A DNA stretch of 64,000 nucleotides from Fimbriimonas sp. (GCA_031292555.1 JARLGV010000045.1:1-64000), one strand, 5' to 3'. Positions 42,455 to 52,272 are shown, counted from the stretch's first letter. The notes: generated by a model from the letters alone, not told the origin. Made by a program: numbers and translations.

Positions 42455-42468
42455 GGAGTTAACGTAAC

Positions 42469-42822
42469 GTGGCAGTCAGATTTAGAGAAGAGCTGCGCGC
42501 GGCGCGGCACAAGCGCCTTCGGAAGAAGGTTGAAGGAACGCCCGAACGCCCGCGGCTCGCAGTACATCGCAGTTTGAAGCACATCAGTGCCCAGATAATC
42601 GACGATACGACCGGCACCACTTTGGTGGCAGCCAGTTCGGTCGAGAAGGGTATCGAGGCGTCCGGAAACGTCGCCGGCGCAAAAGTCGTCGGCACCAAGT
42701 TGGCCGAACGGGCCAAGGAAAAGGGCATCAACCTCGTCGTTTTTGATCGTGGAGGCTACAAGTACCACGGCCGCGTCGCGTCCCTGGCGGACGGTGCGCG
42801 TGAAGCAGGGTTGGTGTTCTAA
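42469..42822 (+). CDS. rplR: Ribosomal protein L18
   Basis: 117 residues from GTG 42469: [36 protein letters not shown] and the C-terminal [24 protein letters not shown]. It binds 5S rRNA in the central protuberance. Short 2-bp gap to rpsE. Confidence 0.97.
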   Translation: MAVRFREELRAARHKRLRKKVEGTPERPRLAVHRSLKHISAQIIDDTTGTTLVAASSVEKGIEASGNVAGAKVVGTKLAERAKEKGINLVVFDRGGYKYHGRVASLADGAREAGLVF

Positions 42823-42824
42823 CC

Positions 42825-43397
42825 ATGAAAATGATGAATCGCCTCAGCGGCAAGCGCGAAAGCCGAGCCACTGATGGCCCCCAATATGATGTTCGGGTCG
42901 TACGAACGAACAAAGTTTTCAAGACTCACAAGGGCGGCAAAACCGCATCTTGGTCGATTCTCGTCGTCGTCGGAGATAACAAGGGTCAGGTCGGGGTCGG
43001 TCTCGGCAAAGCCCGAGGTATCCCGGACGCCATCCGCAAGGCCGAAGAAGCCGCCCGTAAGGCGATGTTCGCGGTCCCGATGATCGGTACCACGATCCCT
43101 CACGAGATCGTGGCGGTTTCCGGAACGGCGAAGGTTATCCTTCGTCCGGCCGCCGCCGGCACCGGCGTCAAAGCGGGCGGAGCCGTCCGCGCCTGCTTGG
43201 AAGCCTGTGGCATCCACGACGTGCTCGCTAAATCGTTAGGCAGCCGAAACGCAATCAACATGGCTTACGCCACGATGGAAGCGTTTAAGGGTCTGACGAC
43301 TCCTGAGAGCGTCGCCGCGAGCCGCGGACTCGAAGCCAAGCAATTGACACCGTGGATCGGAAAGGCACGTAAGGAGGAAGCCGATGCTGCGTATTAA
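42825..43397 (+). CDS. rpsE: Ribosomal protein S5
   Basis: 190 residues; it has the dsRNA-binding-like N-domain (VVRTNKVFKTHKGGKTASWSILVVVGDNKGQVGVGLGKA) and the C-domain (VILRPAAAGTGVKAGGAVRACLEACGIHDVLAKSLGSRN). A small-subunit protein involved in decoding accuracy. The C-terminus overlaps the start of rpmD by 14 bp. Confidence 0.97.
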   Translation: MKMMNRLSGKRESRATDGPQYDVRVVRTNKVFKTHKGGKTASWSILVVVGDNKGQVGVGLGKARGIPDAIRKAEEAARKAMFAVPMIGTTIPHEIVAVSGTAKVILRPAAAGTGVKAGGAVRACLEACGIHDVLAKSLGSRNAINMAYATMEAFKGLTTPESVAASRGLEAKQLTPWIGKARKEEADAAY

Positions 43398-43674
43398 GCT
43401 TGTCAAAAGCCCGATTGGAAACAATACGCGCAACCGAGCGACCGTTCAAGCGTTAGGACTGCGAAAGGTGCATCAAGTCGTCGAGCACGACGATAACCCG
43501 ACGATTCGCGGCATGATCCATCACGTCAAGCACATGTTGGTGGTGGAAGAGGTTGCGGCAACGGCTGCAGCGGTCGAGGCCGTCGAAGCGCCGGCGCCTG
43601 TCGTAGCGGAAGGGGATGCGGCTGCAACGCCCGTCCGAAAGCCGCGCGCCAAGAAGGAGAGTGACGCAGAGTGA
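43384..43674 (+). CDS. rpmD: Ribosomal protein L30 with C-terminal extension
   Basis: 96 residues. The first ~58 form a complete L30 ([56 protein letters not shown]). The remaining ~38 are a low-complexity Ala/Glu/Pro/Val tail ending in basic residues ([12 protein letters not shown]), absent from standard L30. The ATG is inside the end of rpsE and the stop overlaps the GTG of rplO. Confidence 0.93.
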   Translation: MLRIKLVKSPIGNNTRNRATVQALGLRKVHQVVEHDDNPTIRGMIHHVKHMLVVEEVAATAAAVEAVEAPAPVVAEGDAAATPVRKPRAKKESDAE

Positions 43675-44111
43675 GTCTGAACAATTTTCAAGCCAATGAG
43701 GGGAGTTCGTTCCCCAAGCGGCGGGTCGGACGCGGAATCGGATCAGGAATGGGCAAGACCGCGACGCGCGGTACCAAGGGTCAGAAGGCACGCCGACAGA
43801 TCCATCCGAACTTCGAAGGCGGCCAGTCGCCGATCCATCGTCGGCTTCCGATGAAAAAAGGGTTCCGAAACATCAACCACAAGGAGTACGCCATCGTAAA
43901 CCTTGATGATTTGGAAACCTTATTCGAAGCAGGACAAGAAGTAACTCCGGAGGTGCTCATCAAGTCGGGCATTATCTCGGGTGTCAAAGACGGCGTGAAG
44001 GTCTTGGCGTTTGGCGAGTTGACCAAGAAACTCACCGTCCACGCGCACAAGTTCAGCAAGGCTGCCGCCGAAGCAATCGCGGCAAAGGGCGGTGAGGCGG
44101 TAACCCTGTGA
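43671..44111 (+). CDS. rplO: Ribosomal protein L15
   Basis: 146 residues from GTG 43671; contains [42 protein letters not shown] and the C-terminal [19 protein letters not shown]. Large-subunit assembly protein. Its stop overlaps the GTG start of secY by 4 bp. Confidence 0.97.
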   Translation: MSLNNFQANEGSSFPKRRVGRGIGSGMGKTATRGTKGQKARRQIHPNFEGGQSPIHRRLPMKKGFRNINHKEYAIVNLDDLETLFEAGQEVTPEVLIKSGIISGVKDGVKVLAFGELTKKLTVHAHKFSKAAAEAIAAKGGEAVTL

Positions 44112-45493
44112 GCCTGCCGGCAGGTTTTGGGGGAGGCGGCGGCTCCTATTCGAGCCGCGGCGACAAGGCTCTTTCGATGCCCTTGCTCGAAACGCTGCGG
44201 CTAGCTTGGGCCGATCCGGAACTGCGCCAGCGTATTACGTTCGTGTTGATGATGTTCGGAGTGTTCACGCTCGGCGTGTACATTCCGGTGCCGGTTCCCG
44301 GCATCTCATCTACCGACGTTATGAAATCGCTGGAGAACGTAGATGCGCTTCAGCTGCTAAACGCTATGACGGGAGGCGCTTTGCGGCGCCTTTCGATCTT
44401 TGCACTCGGTTTGAACCCCTACATCACGGCTTCGATCATCATGCAGATCCTCTACACCGCGGTTCCGCAGTGGAAGAAGGAGATGCAGGAGGGGGGCGAG
44501 TATGCCCGTACTCAGCAGAACAAGAAGACCCGCGGTCTGACGATCGGTCTATGCTTGATTCAGGGATGGGGCCTGCTGAAGATCATGTCGGCGGCGCCGG
44601 CCATTGCAGCGCTCTCGATCGGTCAGCAAGCCATGATCGTAACGTTCTGGACAGCAGGAGCCATGTTTGTTCTCTGGCTTGGCGAGCAGATCTCGGAAAA
44701 GGGAATCGGCAACGGCGTTTCTCTGATGATCTTCGCGGGAATCATCCTTGCGATGCCGAACCAGTTCGACAACCTGATGACCGGTTACCATAAGGGCTAT
44801 GTCCACTGGTTCAGCTTCGTCATTCTGGCGGCGCTGTTCCTGGCGACTACTTGGGTAATCGTCTACTTCACTACCGCTCAACGACGCATTCCGATCCAAC
44901 ATATGCGACGAATGGTCGGGACGAGAATGATGGGTGGGCAGACAAGCTATCTGCCGCTTTCTGTGAATATGGCCGGCGTTATGCCGATCATCTTCGCGGT
45001 CTCGCTCATCGGACTGCCCTATCAGTTCAGCATCATGTTTCGTGGCAGGAATACGGCGATCGGCAACTTCTTGGAGACTTTGGGGCAATACCTTAGCCCA
45101 AGTTCGCAGAACTGGTTCCAAGCGTTCACCGGATCGATCATCTATACCGTGTTGATCTTCTTCTTCACGTATTTCTGGACGGCAATCCAGTACAACGTGG
45201 AAGACATCAGCAACAACCTAAAGAGGGGTGGTTCGTTCATTCCGGGAGTACGGCCCGGTAAGCAGACGAAGGACTTCCTCGACGGCGTGATCTCGAGGGT
45301 CACGATCGTTGGAGCGGCGTTTATCTCCGTGGTTGCGCTCGTTCAGTGGCTGGCGCCCCGAATCTCCGGGATTCCGCCTGGTGTACGAATCAGCGTGATC
45401 GGCGGTACCACGCTGCTCATCATGGTCAGCGTTGCGCTCGATACGATGCGCCAAATCGAGGCCAATATCTTGATGAAGCAGTACGGCCAGTAA
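44108..45493 (+). CDS. secY: Preprotein translocase subunit SecY
   Basis: 461 residues with ten transmembrane segments. Signatures are [37 protein letters not shown] (plug and helix 2), [13 protein letters not shown] and the C-terminal cytoplasmic loop [15 protein letters not shown]. It forms the protein-conducting channel of the Sec system with SecE and SecG. The start is GTG 44108, coupled to rplO; the first ~20 residues are a Gly/Ser-rich leader not found in E. coli SecY. A hairpin-rich 98-bp gap separates it from adk. Confidence 0.97.
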   Translation: MSLPAGFGGGGGSYSSRGDKALSMPLLETLRLAWADPELRQRITFVLMMFGVFTLGVYIPVPVPGISSTDVMKSLENVDALQLLNAMTGGALRRLSIFALGLNPYITASIIMQILYTAVPQWKKEMQEGGEYARTQQNKKTRGLTIGLCLIQGWGLLKIMSAAPAIAALSIGQQAMIVTFWTAGAMFVLWLGEQISEKGIGNGVSLMIFAGIILAMPNQFDNLMTGYHKGYVHWFSFVILAALFLATTWVIVYFTTAQRRIPIQHMRRMVGTRMMGGQTSYLPLSVNMAGVMPIIFAVSLIGLPYQFSIMFRGRNTAIGNFLETLGQYLSPSSQNWFQAFTGSIIYTVLIFFFTYFWTAIQYNVEDISNNLKRGGSFIPGVRPGKQTKDFLDGVISRVTIVGAAFISVVALVQWLAPRISGIPPGVRISVIGGTTLLIMVSVALDTMRQIEANILMKQYGQ

Positions 45494-45500
45494 GGGAACT

Positions 45501-45590
45501 ACCTAGGGCGAAATACGTCCTAGGTATGTTCACGGCAAAATACCGGAACTCCTACACACCACCGCCCGTCTGGGCGGTTTGGCAGTTTTA
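45501..45590 (+). terminator. Two hairpins in the secY-adk gap, possible attenuator
   Basis: First stem ACCTAGG (45501-45507) with CCTAGGT (45519-45525). Second stem ACCGCCC (45561-45567), loop GTCT, GGGCGGT (45572-45578), followed by TTGGCAGTTTTA and the adk ATG at 45592. The second resembles an intrinsic terminator with a poor T-run, 13 bp before the start codon. Confidence 0.5.
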
Positions 45591-45591
45591 A

Positions 45592-46263
45592 ATGAGCACA
45601 CGACTCGTATTATTCGGCCCCCCTGGCGTGGGTAAAGGCACACAAGCCGCCCTACTTCAGCAACGACTCCGACTAAATCCCATCTCCTCGGGCGACATTT
45701 TCCGCAAAGAGATTGAAGCGGAAACAGACCTGGGAAGAATGGCTACCCGTTACATTGAGCGCGGAGAATTGGTGCCCAATGGCGTGACGATCGAGATGAT
45801 GGCAAAGAGGCTGCGTCAAGACGATGTGCGACAGCACGGTTTCGTGCTGGATGGGTTTCCCCGAACGGTCAAGCAGGCGGAAGCCCTTGACGAGATTCTC
45901 CTGAAAATGGACTTTGGCCTGACCAAGGTTATTTCCATCGAAGTTCCGGATGAGGTGGTGTTGCACCGTCTCGCCGGACGAATGGGCTGCACCAAGTGCG
46001 GCGAGATCTATCATCGCGAGGACAAACTGCCCAAGCGCGAAGGTTTGTGCGACAAATGCAACGGGCCATTGTTCGTCCGAGCGGACGACCAGCCGGACAC
46101 GATTATGGAGCGATTGCGCGTGTTTCACGAAACCACTGAGCCAGTAATCGATTACTACCTAAAGTCGGGTTTGCTTCAGCGGGTGAACGGCACGATGGGA
46201 CCGGAAGAGACGTATGCACAAATCGTCTCCGACCTGATTCATGTTATGTCTGAAGTCTCGTGA
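45592..46263 (+). CDS. adk: Adenylate kinase, zinc-LID type
   Basis: 223 residues. The P-loop GPPGVGKGT lies at residues 9-17, LDGFPRT supplies the AMP-binding region, and the LID carries four cysteines (CTKCGEIYH...GLCDKCNG), the structural zinc site found in many non-enteric bacteria. It interconverts ATP + AMP and 2 ADP. No good Shine-Dalgarno is visible because a GC-rich hairpin sits just upstream. The end overlaps map by 23 bp. Confidence 0.96.
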   Translation: MSTRLVLFGPPGVGKGTQAALLQQRLRLNPISSGDIFRKEIEAETDLGRMATRYIERGELVPNGVTIEMMAKRLRQDDVRQHGFVLDGFPRTVKQAEALDEILLKMDFGLTKVISIEVPDEVVLHRLAGRMGCTKCGEIYHREDKLPKREGLCDKCNGPLFVRADDQPDTIMERLRVFHETTEPVIDYYLKSGLLQRVNGTMGPEETYAQIVSDLIHVMSEVS

Positions 46264-46996
46264 CGAGATAGAGAAGATGCGAGCGTCCGGACGAATCGTC
46301 GCCCGGACGCTCCGTCTGATGTCGGAAGCGATCGTTCCCGGTAAGACCACTCCGGCTGACTTGGACGCCCTGGCTGGCCGCCTGGTTGCCGAATCGGGTG
46401 GCATTCCCAGCTTCCTCAACTACCGGGGGTTTCCCGCGAACGCATGCATTTCCGTCAATCAGGGGGTCGTGCATGGGATTCCCAACAAAGTCCCGCTGCA
46501 AGGCGGCGACATTGTCAGTCTCGATATGGGTGTGATCCTCAATGGGTGGCATGCAGACGGAGCTTGGACCTATGCCGTAGGCACGATCGACGCTGAGGCT
46601 CAGCGACTGCTGAACGTTACGAGGGAGTCGCTGTACCAGGGGATCGCCAAGGCAAGGGTCAGCAACCGCATCGGCGACATTTCTCATGCGGTGCAGAAGT
46701 ACGTCGAAGGGAACGGATACTCAGTTGTTCGCGACTTAGTCGGGCACGGGATCGGCAGGAAACTCCACGAGGAGCCCTCTTCGATCCCCAATTTCGGACC
46801 GCCCCACAAGGGTGAGTTTTTGCGGGACGGTATGACGATCTGCATCGAGCCGATGGTGAACCAGGGCACATATCGGGTGGAAACACTTCCCGACAAATGG
46901 ACGCTTGTCACCGCCGACGGGAAGCTATCCGCCCACTTCGAGCATACGGTCGCCATCACAAAGCAGGGCACTGAGATCCTCACCACGGAGGACTAG
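46241..46996 (+). CDS. map: Methionine aminopeptidase, type I
   Basis: 251 residues. The metal ligands are visible: Asp in IVSLDMGV, Asp in WHADGAWTY, His in VGHGIGRKLHEEP, Glu in TICIEPMV and Glu in FEHTVAIT. It removes initiator methionine from new proteins. The ATG 46241 is inside the adk coding region, implying translational coupling, as in the usual spc arrangement secY-adk-map-infA. Confidence 0.96.
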   Translation: MLCLKSRDEIEKMRASGRIVARTLRLMSEAIVPGKTTPADLDALAGRLVAESGGIPSFLNYRGFPANACISVNQGVVHGIPNKVPLQGGDIVSLDMGVILNGWHADGAWTYAVGTIDAEAQRLLNVTRESLYQGIAKARVSNRIGDISHAVQKYVEGNGYSVVRDLVGHGIGRKLHEEPSSIPNFGPPHKGEFLRDGMTICIEPMVNQGTYRVETLPDKWTLVTADGKLSAHFEHTVAITKQGTEILTTED

Positions 46997-47055
46997 CCCC
47001 CGTTTCGCAGAGGCGATGGAGAACCGTCAAGCGATAGGGCGGTAAACTGTTGGCA

Positions 47056-47310
47056 ATGGCTCGCAAAAGACCTCCGTATAAGCCTCAACAGGACAAAGAA
47101 AAGGGCATTGAAGTCGAGGGTGTGGTACTCGAAAACCTGCCCAACGCCCGATTTCGCGTCAAGCTGGACGAGGGCGATGTGGAGATCCTTGCCCACGTAA
47201 GCGGGAAAATGCGCATGAACTACATTCGAATCCTCCCCGGAGATCGAGTGCGCGTTGAATTGAGCCCGTACGATCTCACGATGGGTCGCATCGTGTATCG
47301 TTTCAAGTAA
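47056..47310 (+). CDS. infA: Translation initiation factor IF-1
   Basis: 84 residues from ATG 47056; TTG 47050 two codons upstream is an alternative with better spacing to GGGCGG. The S1-like OB-fold is complete ([67 protein letters not shown]). There is an N-terminal extension of about 14 basic residues beyond the standard 72. rpmJ, rpsM, rpsK, rpsD and rpoA, which normally follow, are not here. Confidence 0.95.
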   Translation: MARKRPPYKPQQDKEKGIEVEGVVLENLPNARFRVKLDEGDVEILAHVSGKMRMNYIRILPGDRVRVELSPYDLTMGRIVYRFK

Positions 47311-47346
47311 CTTCTCTAATTGCTTTGTTTGACTTGAGGTGGCGTT

Positions 47347-47673
47347 ATGCTTATTTTCACTCGCAACGCGTTCCTTTCCATTGTCGACCATGCTCAAGAC
47401 GACCGATTCCTCGTGGTGCGTGCACGAATAGCCGGTGATATCGAGACCCTGTTCCCCGACGCCGAGGTCTTTGAACGCCCCGGCGCCGACTACCGGTTTC
47501 AGGCAACCGTTCCCCGCGAAAGAGTCTCCCAACGCGTCGCTCACGCCGTGAAGGAAGTCCACTACGACGCGTTCGAAGCCACCGTCGAAGATGGCGACCG
47601 CCGCCAGGCCTACCTCCAAGTGTGGAGCGCAATGTACGAGGAACAAGCCCGCAGAAACGAACTCGAGAAGTAG
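47347..47673 (+). CDS. Conserved hypothetical protein (phosphoribosyl-AMP-like small alpha/beta protein)
   Basis: 108 residues beginning MLIFTRNAFLSIVDHAQDDRFLVVRARIAGDIETLFPDAEVFERPGADYRFQATV and ending in a helix-rich tail (RQAYLQVWSAMYEEQARRNELEK). This type is seen as a small conserved protein in many bacteria, without an assigned function that I can name with certainty; the label in the call is only a guess at fold class. GAGGTGG precedes the ATG. It lies just downstream of infA in the same direction. Confidence 0.7.
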   Translation: MLIFTRNAFLSIVDHAQDDRFLVVRARIAGDIETLFPDAEVFERPGADYRFQATVPRERVSQRVAHAVKEVHYDAFEATVEDGDRRQAYLQVWSAMYEEQARRNELEK

Positions 47674-47696
47674 CACGGTTCGCCTCGCCTGAAGGG

Positions 47697-49883
47697 CTAC
47701 TCTCCCCCTCCTTTGAAGGCTTGGAGGATGTTCGAGAAGTCGTCGGTCCAGGCTTTCTGTTTGCCGGGACCTTCTAGTGACTGCCACGATAAGTTGCGAT
47801 TTAGGCCCTGAAAGTCATTCTTATCGGCGGCAAGGATCACCCAGTCGGAGGGGGTCTTGCCTTGCTGAAGCTCCTCGTTCGGGATGTTGTCGTCGGTGTC
47901 GCGGAGGGCGGCCAGGTGAAGATCCTGAGCGGCGGCGGATACGACGGGCGCCAGACTCAGGTAGCGGTTGCTTATGTGGACGGCGATCACGCCGTGCGGC
48001 TCCAGCTTCGTCAGATACATTCGGAAGGCGTCTTCGGTCAGCAGGTGGACGGGAATCGCGTCGGAGCTGAATGCGTCGAGGACGATGATTCCGAATCGAT
48101 TGGCCGGCTGCTGGGCCAACGTGAGACGGGCATCACCCATCACGATGCTCACATTGGCCTTGGAATCGCGGAGGAAGGTGAAGTACACCGGGTTCGTGGC
48201 GATAGAGCGAACGACCGGGTCGATCTCGAAGAACGTCATATCCTGGCCCGGCTCGCCATAGGCGGCGACCGAACCTACGCCCAGTCCGACGAAGGCGACA
48301 TGCTCCTTTCGCTTCGCGCCGTGAAACTCGCCGAAGACTTGCCCGATCGGCCCCTGTCTCGTGTAGTAGGTCAGCGGCTCAGACCTCTTGTTCATATTCT
48401 GCATGCCGTGAGTGGTCGTGCCGTGGACCAACTCGTGCATGTAGTAATCTTTGCCCTTCTCCAGCACGCGGTGGACGCCAAAAAAGCTGCGGGCGGTATA
48501 GACGACTGCGCCTCCCGAGGACGTGTGCATGGCGAAAGCGGCGGCGAAAACGGCGGCAAGGGAAAGTGCATACCGACGGGGGCGGTCGACCGCCACGAAG
48601 CACGCGATTGCGGGAAGGCCGATCGCGACCATCGTTCGAGAGGGCGAAGGCTCGAAGTTCATCAACTTGGAGACTGCCGTAATGGCGAAGGTCGTGAAGC
48701 CGAGAGCGACGGGATAAGCGGCATCGGCGCTCGTAAACGAGTTGTCGATGCCAGCCCTTGGGGGACGCAGAAACGCCGCCAGTACGAGCGCGATCGGGTA
48801 CTCAATCAGCGTCGTGAAAACGAGGGGCGCCACAACCGCGTTGAATAGCCCGCCGACCACACCGCCTACCGACATCCAGAGATAGAACTCAGTAAGGTGC
48901 GAGGCGGCCGGCCTCGACTCGGTGAGTCGCGAATGGCACATCCAAGCAGCCACAAAGAAGGTGACAAGGTGGAAGAGGGCGAGCGGGAGCAGGGGATAGG
49001 ACGATTCGAGGATGACGACGACCGCTAGTGGGGTCATCAGCATGGGAAGGAATCGAGCAAGGGTCGACGATGTCGTCACCGGCTTCTTGGCGAAGGCTAG
49101 GATGAAGGTGAGCAAGTACAGGGCGAGCGGCACGACCCACAGCAGGGGTATTGGGGCGACGTTGGTCGTCAGGTATGCGGTTACACCCAGGAGCAGGCTG
49201 CATGGGACGGCGCCCAACAGCACCCAGGTCGCCCGCTCGCGGTTTGTGGGCATTGGTGACGGAGTGGAAGCCTCTTCTTCAAGTTGGGCAGGCTTTCGCG
49301 TCCAGACGACGACGGCGGCAAGCGCCATCGCCGCGACCAGAAGGATATAGCCTCCTGACCACAAACGGGTCTGTTCGGAGAGCCTGAATGATGGTTCGAC
49401 CAAAAGCGGATAGGCAATCAGAGAGATCATGCTCCCCAGGTTGCTGGCGCTGTAGAGGAAATACGGGTCGTGGGCGTGGGGGTCGTCGGTGGCGGCAAAC
49501 CAGCGCTGCAAAATGGGAGCACCTGCCGAAACGGTGAAGAACACGACGCCCACCATCGAGGCCAGCACGCCCAATATCTGAAAGAGCGGAGTTCGACTGC
49601 CCGTCGCCCCACCGACGACGTGGGTCGCGAACGGGAGAGTCACGACGGCGAGCGCCATTAGCGGCACGTGGAGAAGGGTCTGGCGTCGGGGCCCTAACTT
49701 CGCATTCGAGAAGTGCGCGTACGCGTACCCGGCCAAAAGCACCGCTTGAAAGAACACCATGCTGGTCGTCCAAACGGCAGGTGAGCCTCCGAACGCCGGC
49801 AAAATGATCTTGGCGACCATCGGCTGGATAAGGAAGAGCAGCGCGGAGCTTAGGAAGATGGTGAGCGTGTACAGAATGCGCAA
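47697..49883 (-). CDS. Membrane protein fused to spermidine-synthase-like domain, copy 1
   Basis: 728 residues. The N-terminal ~480 hold about ten to twelve hydrophobic segments (FLSSALLFLIQPMVAKIILPAFGGSPAVWTTSMVFFQAVLLAGYAYAHF is the family's first block). The C-terminal ~230 are a Rossmann-type methyltransferase fold related to spermidine synthase (VAFVGLGVGSVAAYGEPGQDMTFFEIDPVVRSIA; GDARLTLAQQP; IIVLDAFSSDAIPVHLLTEDAFRMYL). The polyamine-binding Asp-Asp of true SpeE is not clear, so actual aminopropyl transfer is uncertain. It is in tandem with a close paralogue; both read towards infA. Confidence 0.88.
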   Translation of the reverse strand: MRILYTLTIFLSSALLFLIQPMVAKIILPAFGGSPAVWTTSMVFFQAVLLAGYAYAHFSNAKLGPRRQTLLHVPLMALAVVTLPFATHVVGGATGSRTPLFQILGVLASMVGVVFFTVSAGAPILQRWFAATDDPHAHDPYFLYSASNLGSMISLIAYPLLVEPSFRLSEQTRLWSGGYILLVAAMALAAVVVWTRKPAQLEEEASTPSPMPTNRERATWVLLGAVPCSLLLGVTAYLTTNVAPIPLLWVVPLALYLLTFILAFAKKPVTTSSTLARFLPMLMTPLAVVVILESSYPLLPLALFHLVTFFVAAWMCHSRLTESRPAASHLTEFYLWMSVGGVVGGLFNAVVAPLVFTTLIEYPIALVLAAFLRPPRAGIDNSFTSADAAYPVALGFTTFAITAVSKLMNFEPSPSRTMVAIGLPAIACFVAVDRPRRYALSLAAVFAAAFAMHTSSGGAVVYTARSFFGVHRVLEKGKDYYMHELVHGTTTHGMQNMNKRSEPLTYYTRQGPIGQVFGEFHGAKRKEHVAFVGLGVGSVAAYGEPGQDMTFFEIDPVVRSIATNPVYFTFLRDSKANVSIVMGDARLTLAQQPANRFGIIVLDAFSSDAIPVHLLTEDAFRMYLTKLEPHGVIAVHISNRYLSLAPVVSAAAQDLHLAALRDTDDNIPNEELQQGKTPSDWVILAADKNDFQGLNRNLSWQSLEGPGKQKAWTDDFSNILQAFKGGGE

Positions 49884-49973
49884 CTTGGGTTCAACCTTAG
49901 CACCTTGGAGGGCAGATGTCGGCGCTCTGTACCGACTTCAATCGTATTTTTTGGCTGCGACTGAGGAGCGCCA

Positions 49974-52181
49974 TCAGCCTCCTGAAGCCTGGAATGCGTC
50001 CAGGATATCCGAGTAGTCGTCCGTCCAAGCCTTGGCGCGTGTCGGATCTCCAAGCGAGAACCAGGAACTCTTCGCACCCAGTCCCCCGAAGTCGGATCGG
50101 CTCCGCGCCATGATAACGAAATCCGAAGGTGTCTTTCCCCGCTCCCGCATCGAATTGGACACGTGGGCGTCGTGGTTCCGAAGCGAGGCGAGATGAAGGT
50201 CGAAGGCGACGGACGCAAGCATCGAACTCAGGTGCAAGTACCGGTTGGTGATGTTGAAGACGAGCAGACCATGGGGAGCCAGTTTGGATAGGTACATACG
50301 AATCGCCTCTTCGGTAAGGAGGTGGATAGGAATCGCGTCGGAACTGAAGGCGTCCAGGAAGATCAGCCCAAAACGGGAGTTCGACTGCCGTTCGAGGCTC
50401 AAACGCGCATCGCCCATCACGATACGAACGGTTGCCTTGGTGTCCTTGACATAGGTGAAGTACTTGGGATTCAGCGCAATGTCTCGGACGACCGGGTCGA
50501 TCTCGAAGAATGTGAAATCTTGACCCGACTGGCCGTAGGCCGCCATCGTCCCGACGCCAAGGCCGGCAACTGCCACGTGCTGCTTCGCCTTGGCGCCGCT
50601 GAACTCGGCAAAGATGCCGCCGATCGGCCCGGAGCGCGTGAAATAGGTGAGAGGTTCGCCGGGTCGCAGGCTGTCTTGGAGGCCGTGCGTGGTCGTTCCG
50701 TGGACTAGTTCGTGGACGTGGTAGCTCTTGCCCTTTCCCAGAACGCGATGGACCCCGAAGAAGCTACGGGCGGTGAAGAGTACCGTGCCACTGGAGAGTG
50801 TGTGCATGGCGAATGTCGCTGCGAAGACTGCTGCCACCGATAGGCCGTATCGAAATGGCCTCCCCATCGCGAAGAGGCAGGCTGCGGTCGGAATGGCGAT
50901 CGACACGATCGTTCTGCCGAGCGATGGCTCGACGTTCAGCAGCTTTGTGCATGCCGTGACAAAGAACGTGACGAATCCGAGAATGACCGGAAAGACCGCG
51001 TCGGAACTGGAAAGCGAGGCTTCCTCCTTTCTGGCGGGGCGGAGGAAGCAGGCGAGGACGATAGCGATCGGATACTCGAGGAGAGTCGTGAATATGGAGG
51101 GGGCGATCACCGCGTTGAAGAAGCCGCCCGCCACTCCTCCTACAGAAATCCAGAGATAGAACTCGGTAAGTCCCGCGGCCTCGGGTCTGGACTCGTGGAG
51201 CCTTGCGTGGCACATCCAAGCGATGAAGAAGAACGCGCCGAGATGGATTGTGGCGAGAAGGATCAGCGGGGACGAGGCTTCGAGAATGACGACGAATACG
51301 AGTGGCGTGACTAGCCATGGGAGGTATCGACCGATGTTACTTGCGCCAAGCAAGCGCTTACGGGCGAACGCGAGGATGAACGTCAACAGGTAAAGCGCAA
51401 GCGGGAGAACCCAAAGGAGGGGCATCGGCGCGATGTTGGTAGTCAGATACGTGGTGACTCCGAGCAGCAGGCTTGAGGGAATGGCTGCCATTGCCACCCA
51501 GGTTGCCTTCTGGCTCGCTCTGATCGGTGCGTACGATCTTAGGTTGTCGATGGTCGCTCCGGGGCCGTGCCGGCGGATTCTCACCGCCCACGCTACTGCG
51601 CCGACCAGAAGAACCAATGCGACGTATCCGGCGGTCCAAACGCTCGACTGCTGGGAGAGCCTGAATCGGGGCTCGAAGAACGCCGGGTAGGCAAACAGGG
51701 CGATCATGCTCCCGAGGTTGCTCGCGCTGTAGAGGAAGAACGGGTCATTCGCGTGCGGATCGCCCGTCGTCGCGAACCACCTTTGCAGCATGGGGGCGCC
51801 GGCGGATACGGTGAAGAACACCAATCCGACCAGCCCAGTCAGGGCCATGATCACGTGCACGAGAGGCGGTCGGGAGGCGGGCACGGAGTCCCTGACGTGG
51901 GACGCGAAAGGCAAGGTGAGTACGGCGAGCGCCATCAGCGGAACGTGAATCAGGGCCTGTCGGCGAGCGCCCAGTTTGCGGATTGAAAGATGGGCATAGG
52001 CGTAGCCGGCAAGCAAGACGGCCTGGAAGAAGACCATGCAGGTAGTCCAGACGGCCGAGGATCCTCCAAACGTTGGAAGCAGGATCTTCGCGGCCATCGG
52101 CTGGATCAGGAAAAGCAGCGCCGAGTTGAGAAAGATGGCAACGGTAAACAGGAGCCGCACGGTGTTTTCTGCCTTGGGCAA
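49974..52181 (-). CDS. Membrane protein fused to spermidine-synthase-like domain, copy 2
   Basis: 735 residues with the same architecture and block-by-block identity to the next gene (FLNSALLFLIQPMAAKILLPTFGGSSAVWTTCMVFFQAVLLAGYAYAHL; VAVAGLGVGTMAAYGQSGQDFTFFEIDPVVRDIA; GDARLSLERQ; LIFLDAFSSDAIPIHLLTEEAIRMYL). It is clearly a tandem duplication: the gap to the copy is 90 bp. The membrane half may act as a transporter or scaffold for a polyamine-like product made by the C-terminal domain. The start lies about 90 bp from the divergent rRNA promoter. Confidence 0.88.
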   Translation of the reverse strand: MPKAENTVRLLFTVAIFLNSALLFLIQPMAAKILLPTFGGSSAVWTTCMVFFQAVLLAGYAYAHLSIRKLGARRQALIHVPLMALAVLTLPFASHVRDSVPASRPPLVHVIMALTGLVGLVFFTVSAGAPMLQRWFATTGDPHANDPFFLYSASNLGSMIALFAYPAFFEPRFRLSQQSSVWTAGYVALVLLVGAVAWAVRIRRHGPGATIDNLRSYAPIRASQKATWVAMAAIPSSLLLGVTTYLTTNIAPMPLLWVLPLALYLLTFILAFARKRLLGASNIGRYLPWLVTPLVFVVILEASSPLILLATIHLGAFFFIAWMCHARLHESRPEAAGLTEFYLWISVGGVAGGFFNAVIAPSIFTTLLEYPIAIVLACFLRPARKEEASLSSSDAVFPVILGFVTFFVTACTKLLNVEPSLGRTIVSIAIPTAACLFAMGRPFRYGLSVAAVFAATFAMHTLSSGTVLFTARSFFGVHRVLGKGKSYHVHELVHGTTTHGLQDSLRPGEPLTYFTRSGPIGGIFAEFSGAKAKQHVAVAGLGVGTMAAYGQSGQDFTFFEIDPVVRDIALNPKYFTYVKDTKATVRIVMGDARLSLERQSNSRFGLIFLDAFSSDAIPIHLLTEEAIRMYLSKLAPHGLLVFNITNRYLHLSSMLASVAFDLHLASLRNHDAHVSNSMRERGKTPSDFVIMARSRSDFGGLGAKSSWFSLGDPTRAKAWTDDYSDILDAFQASGG

Positions 52182-52272
52182 CGATTCGTCGCTACCGCGG
52201 CCTGTCCAAAAGATTCAAGACGGGCCGAACCGGCCAAAAGACGCCGTTTTTCACAGAAAGGTTAACAGGGGG

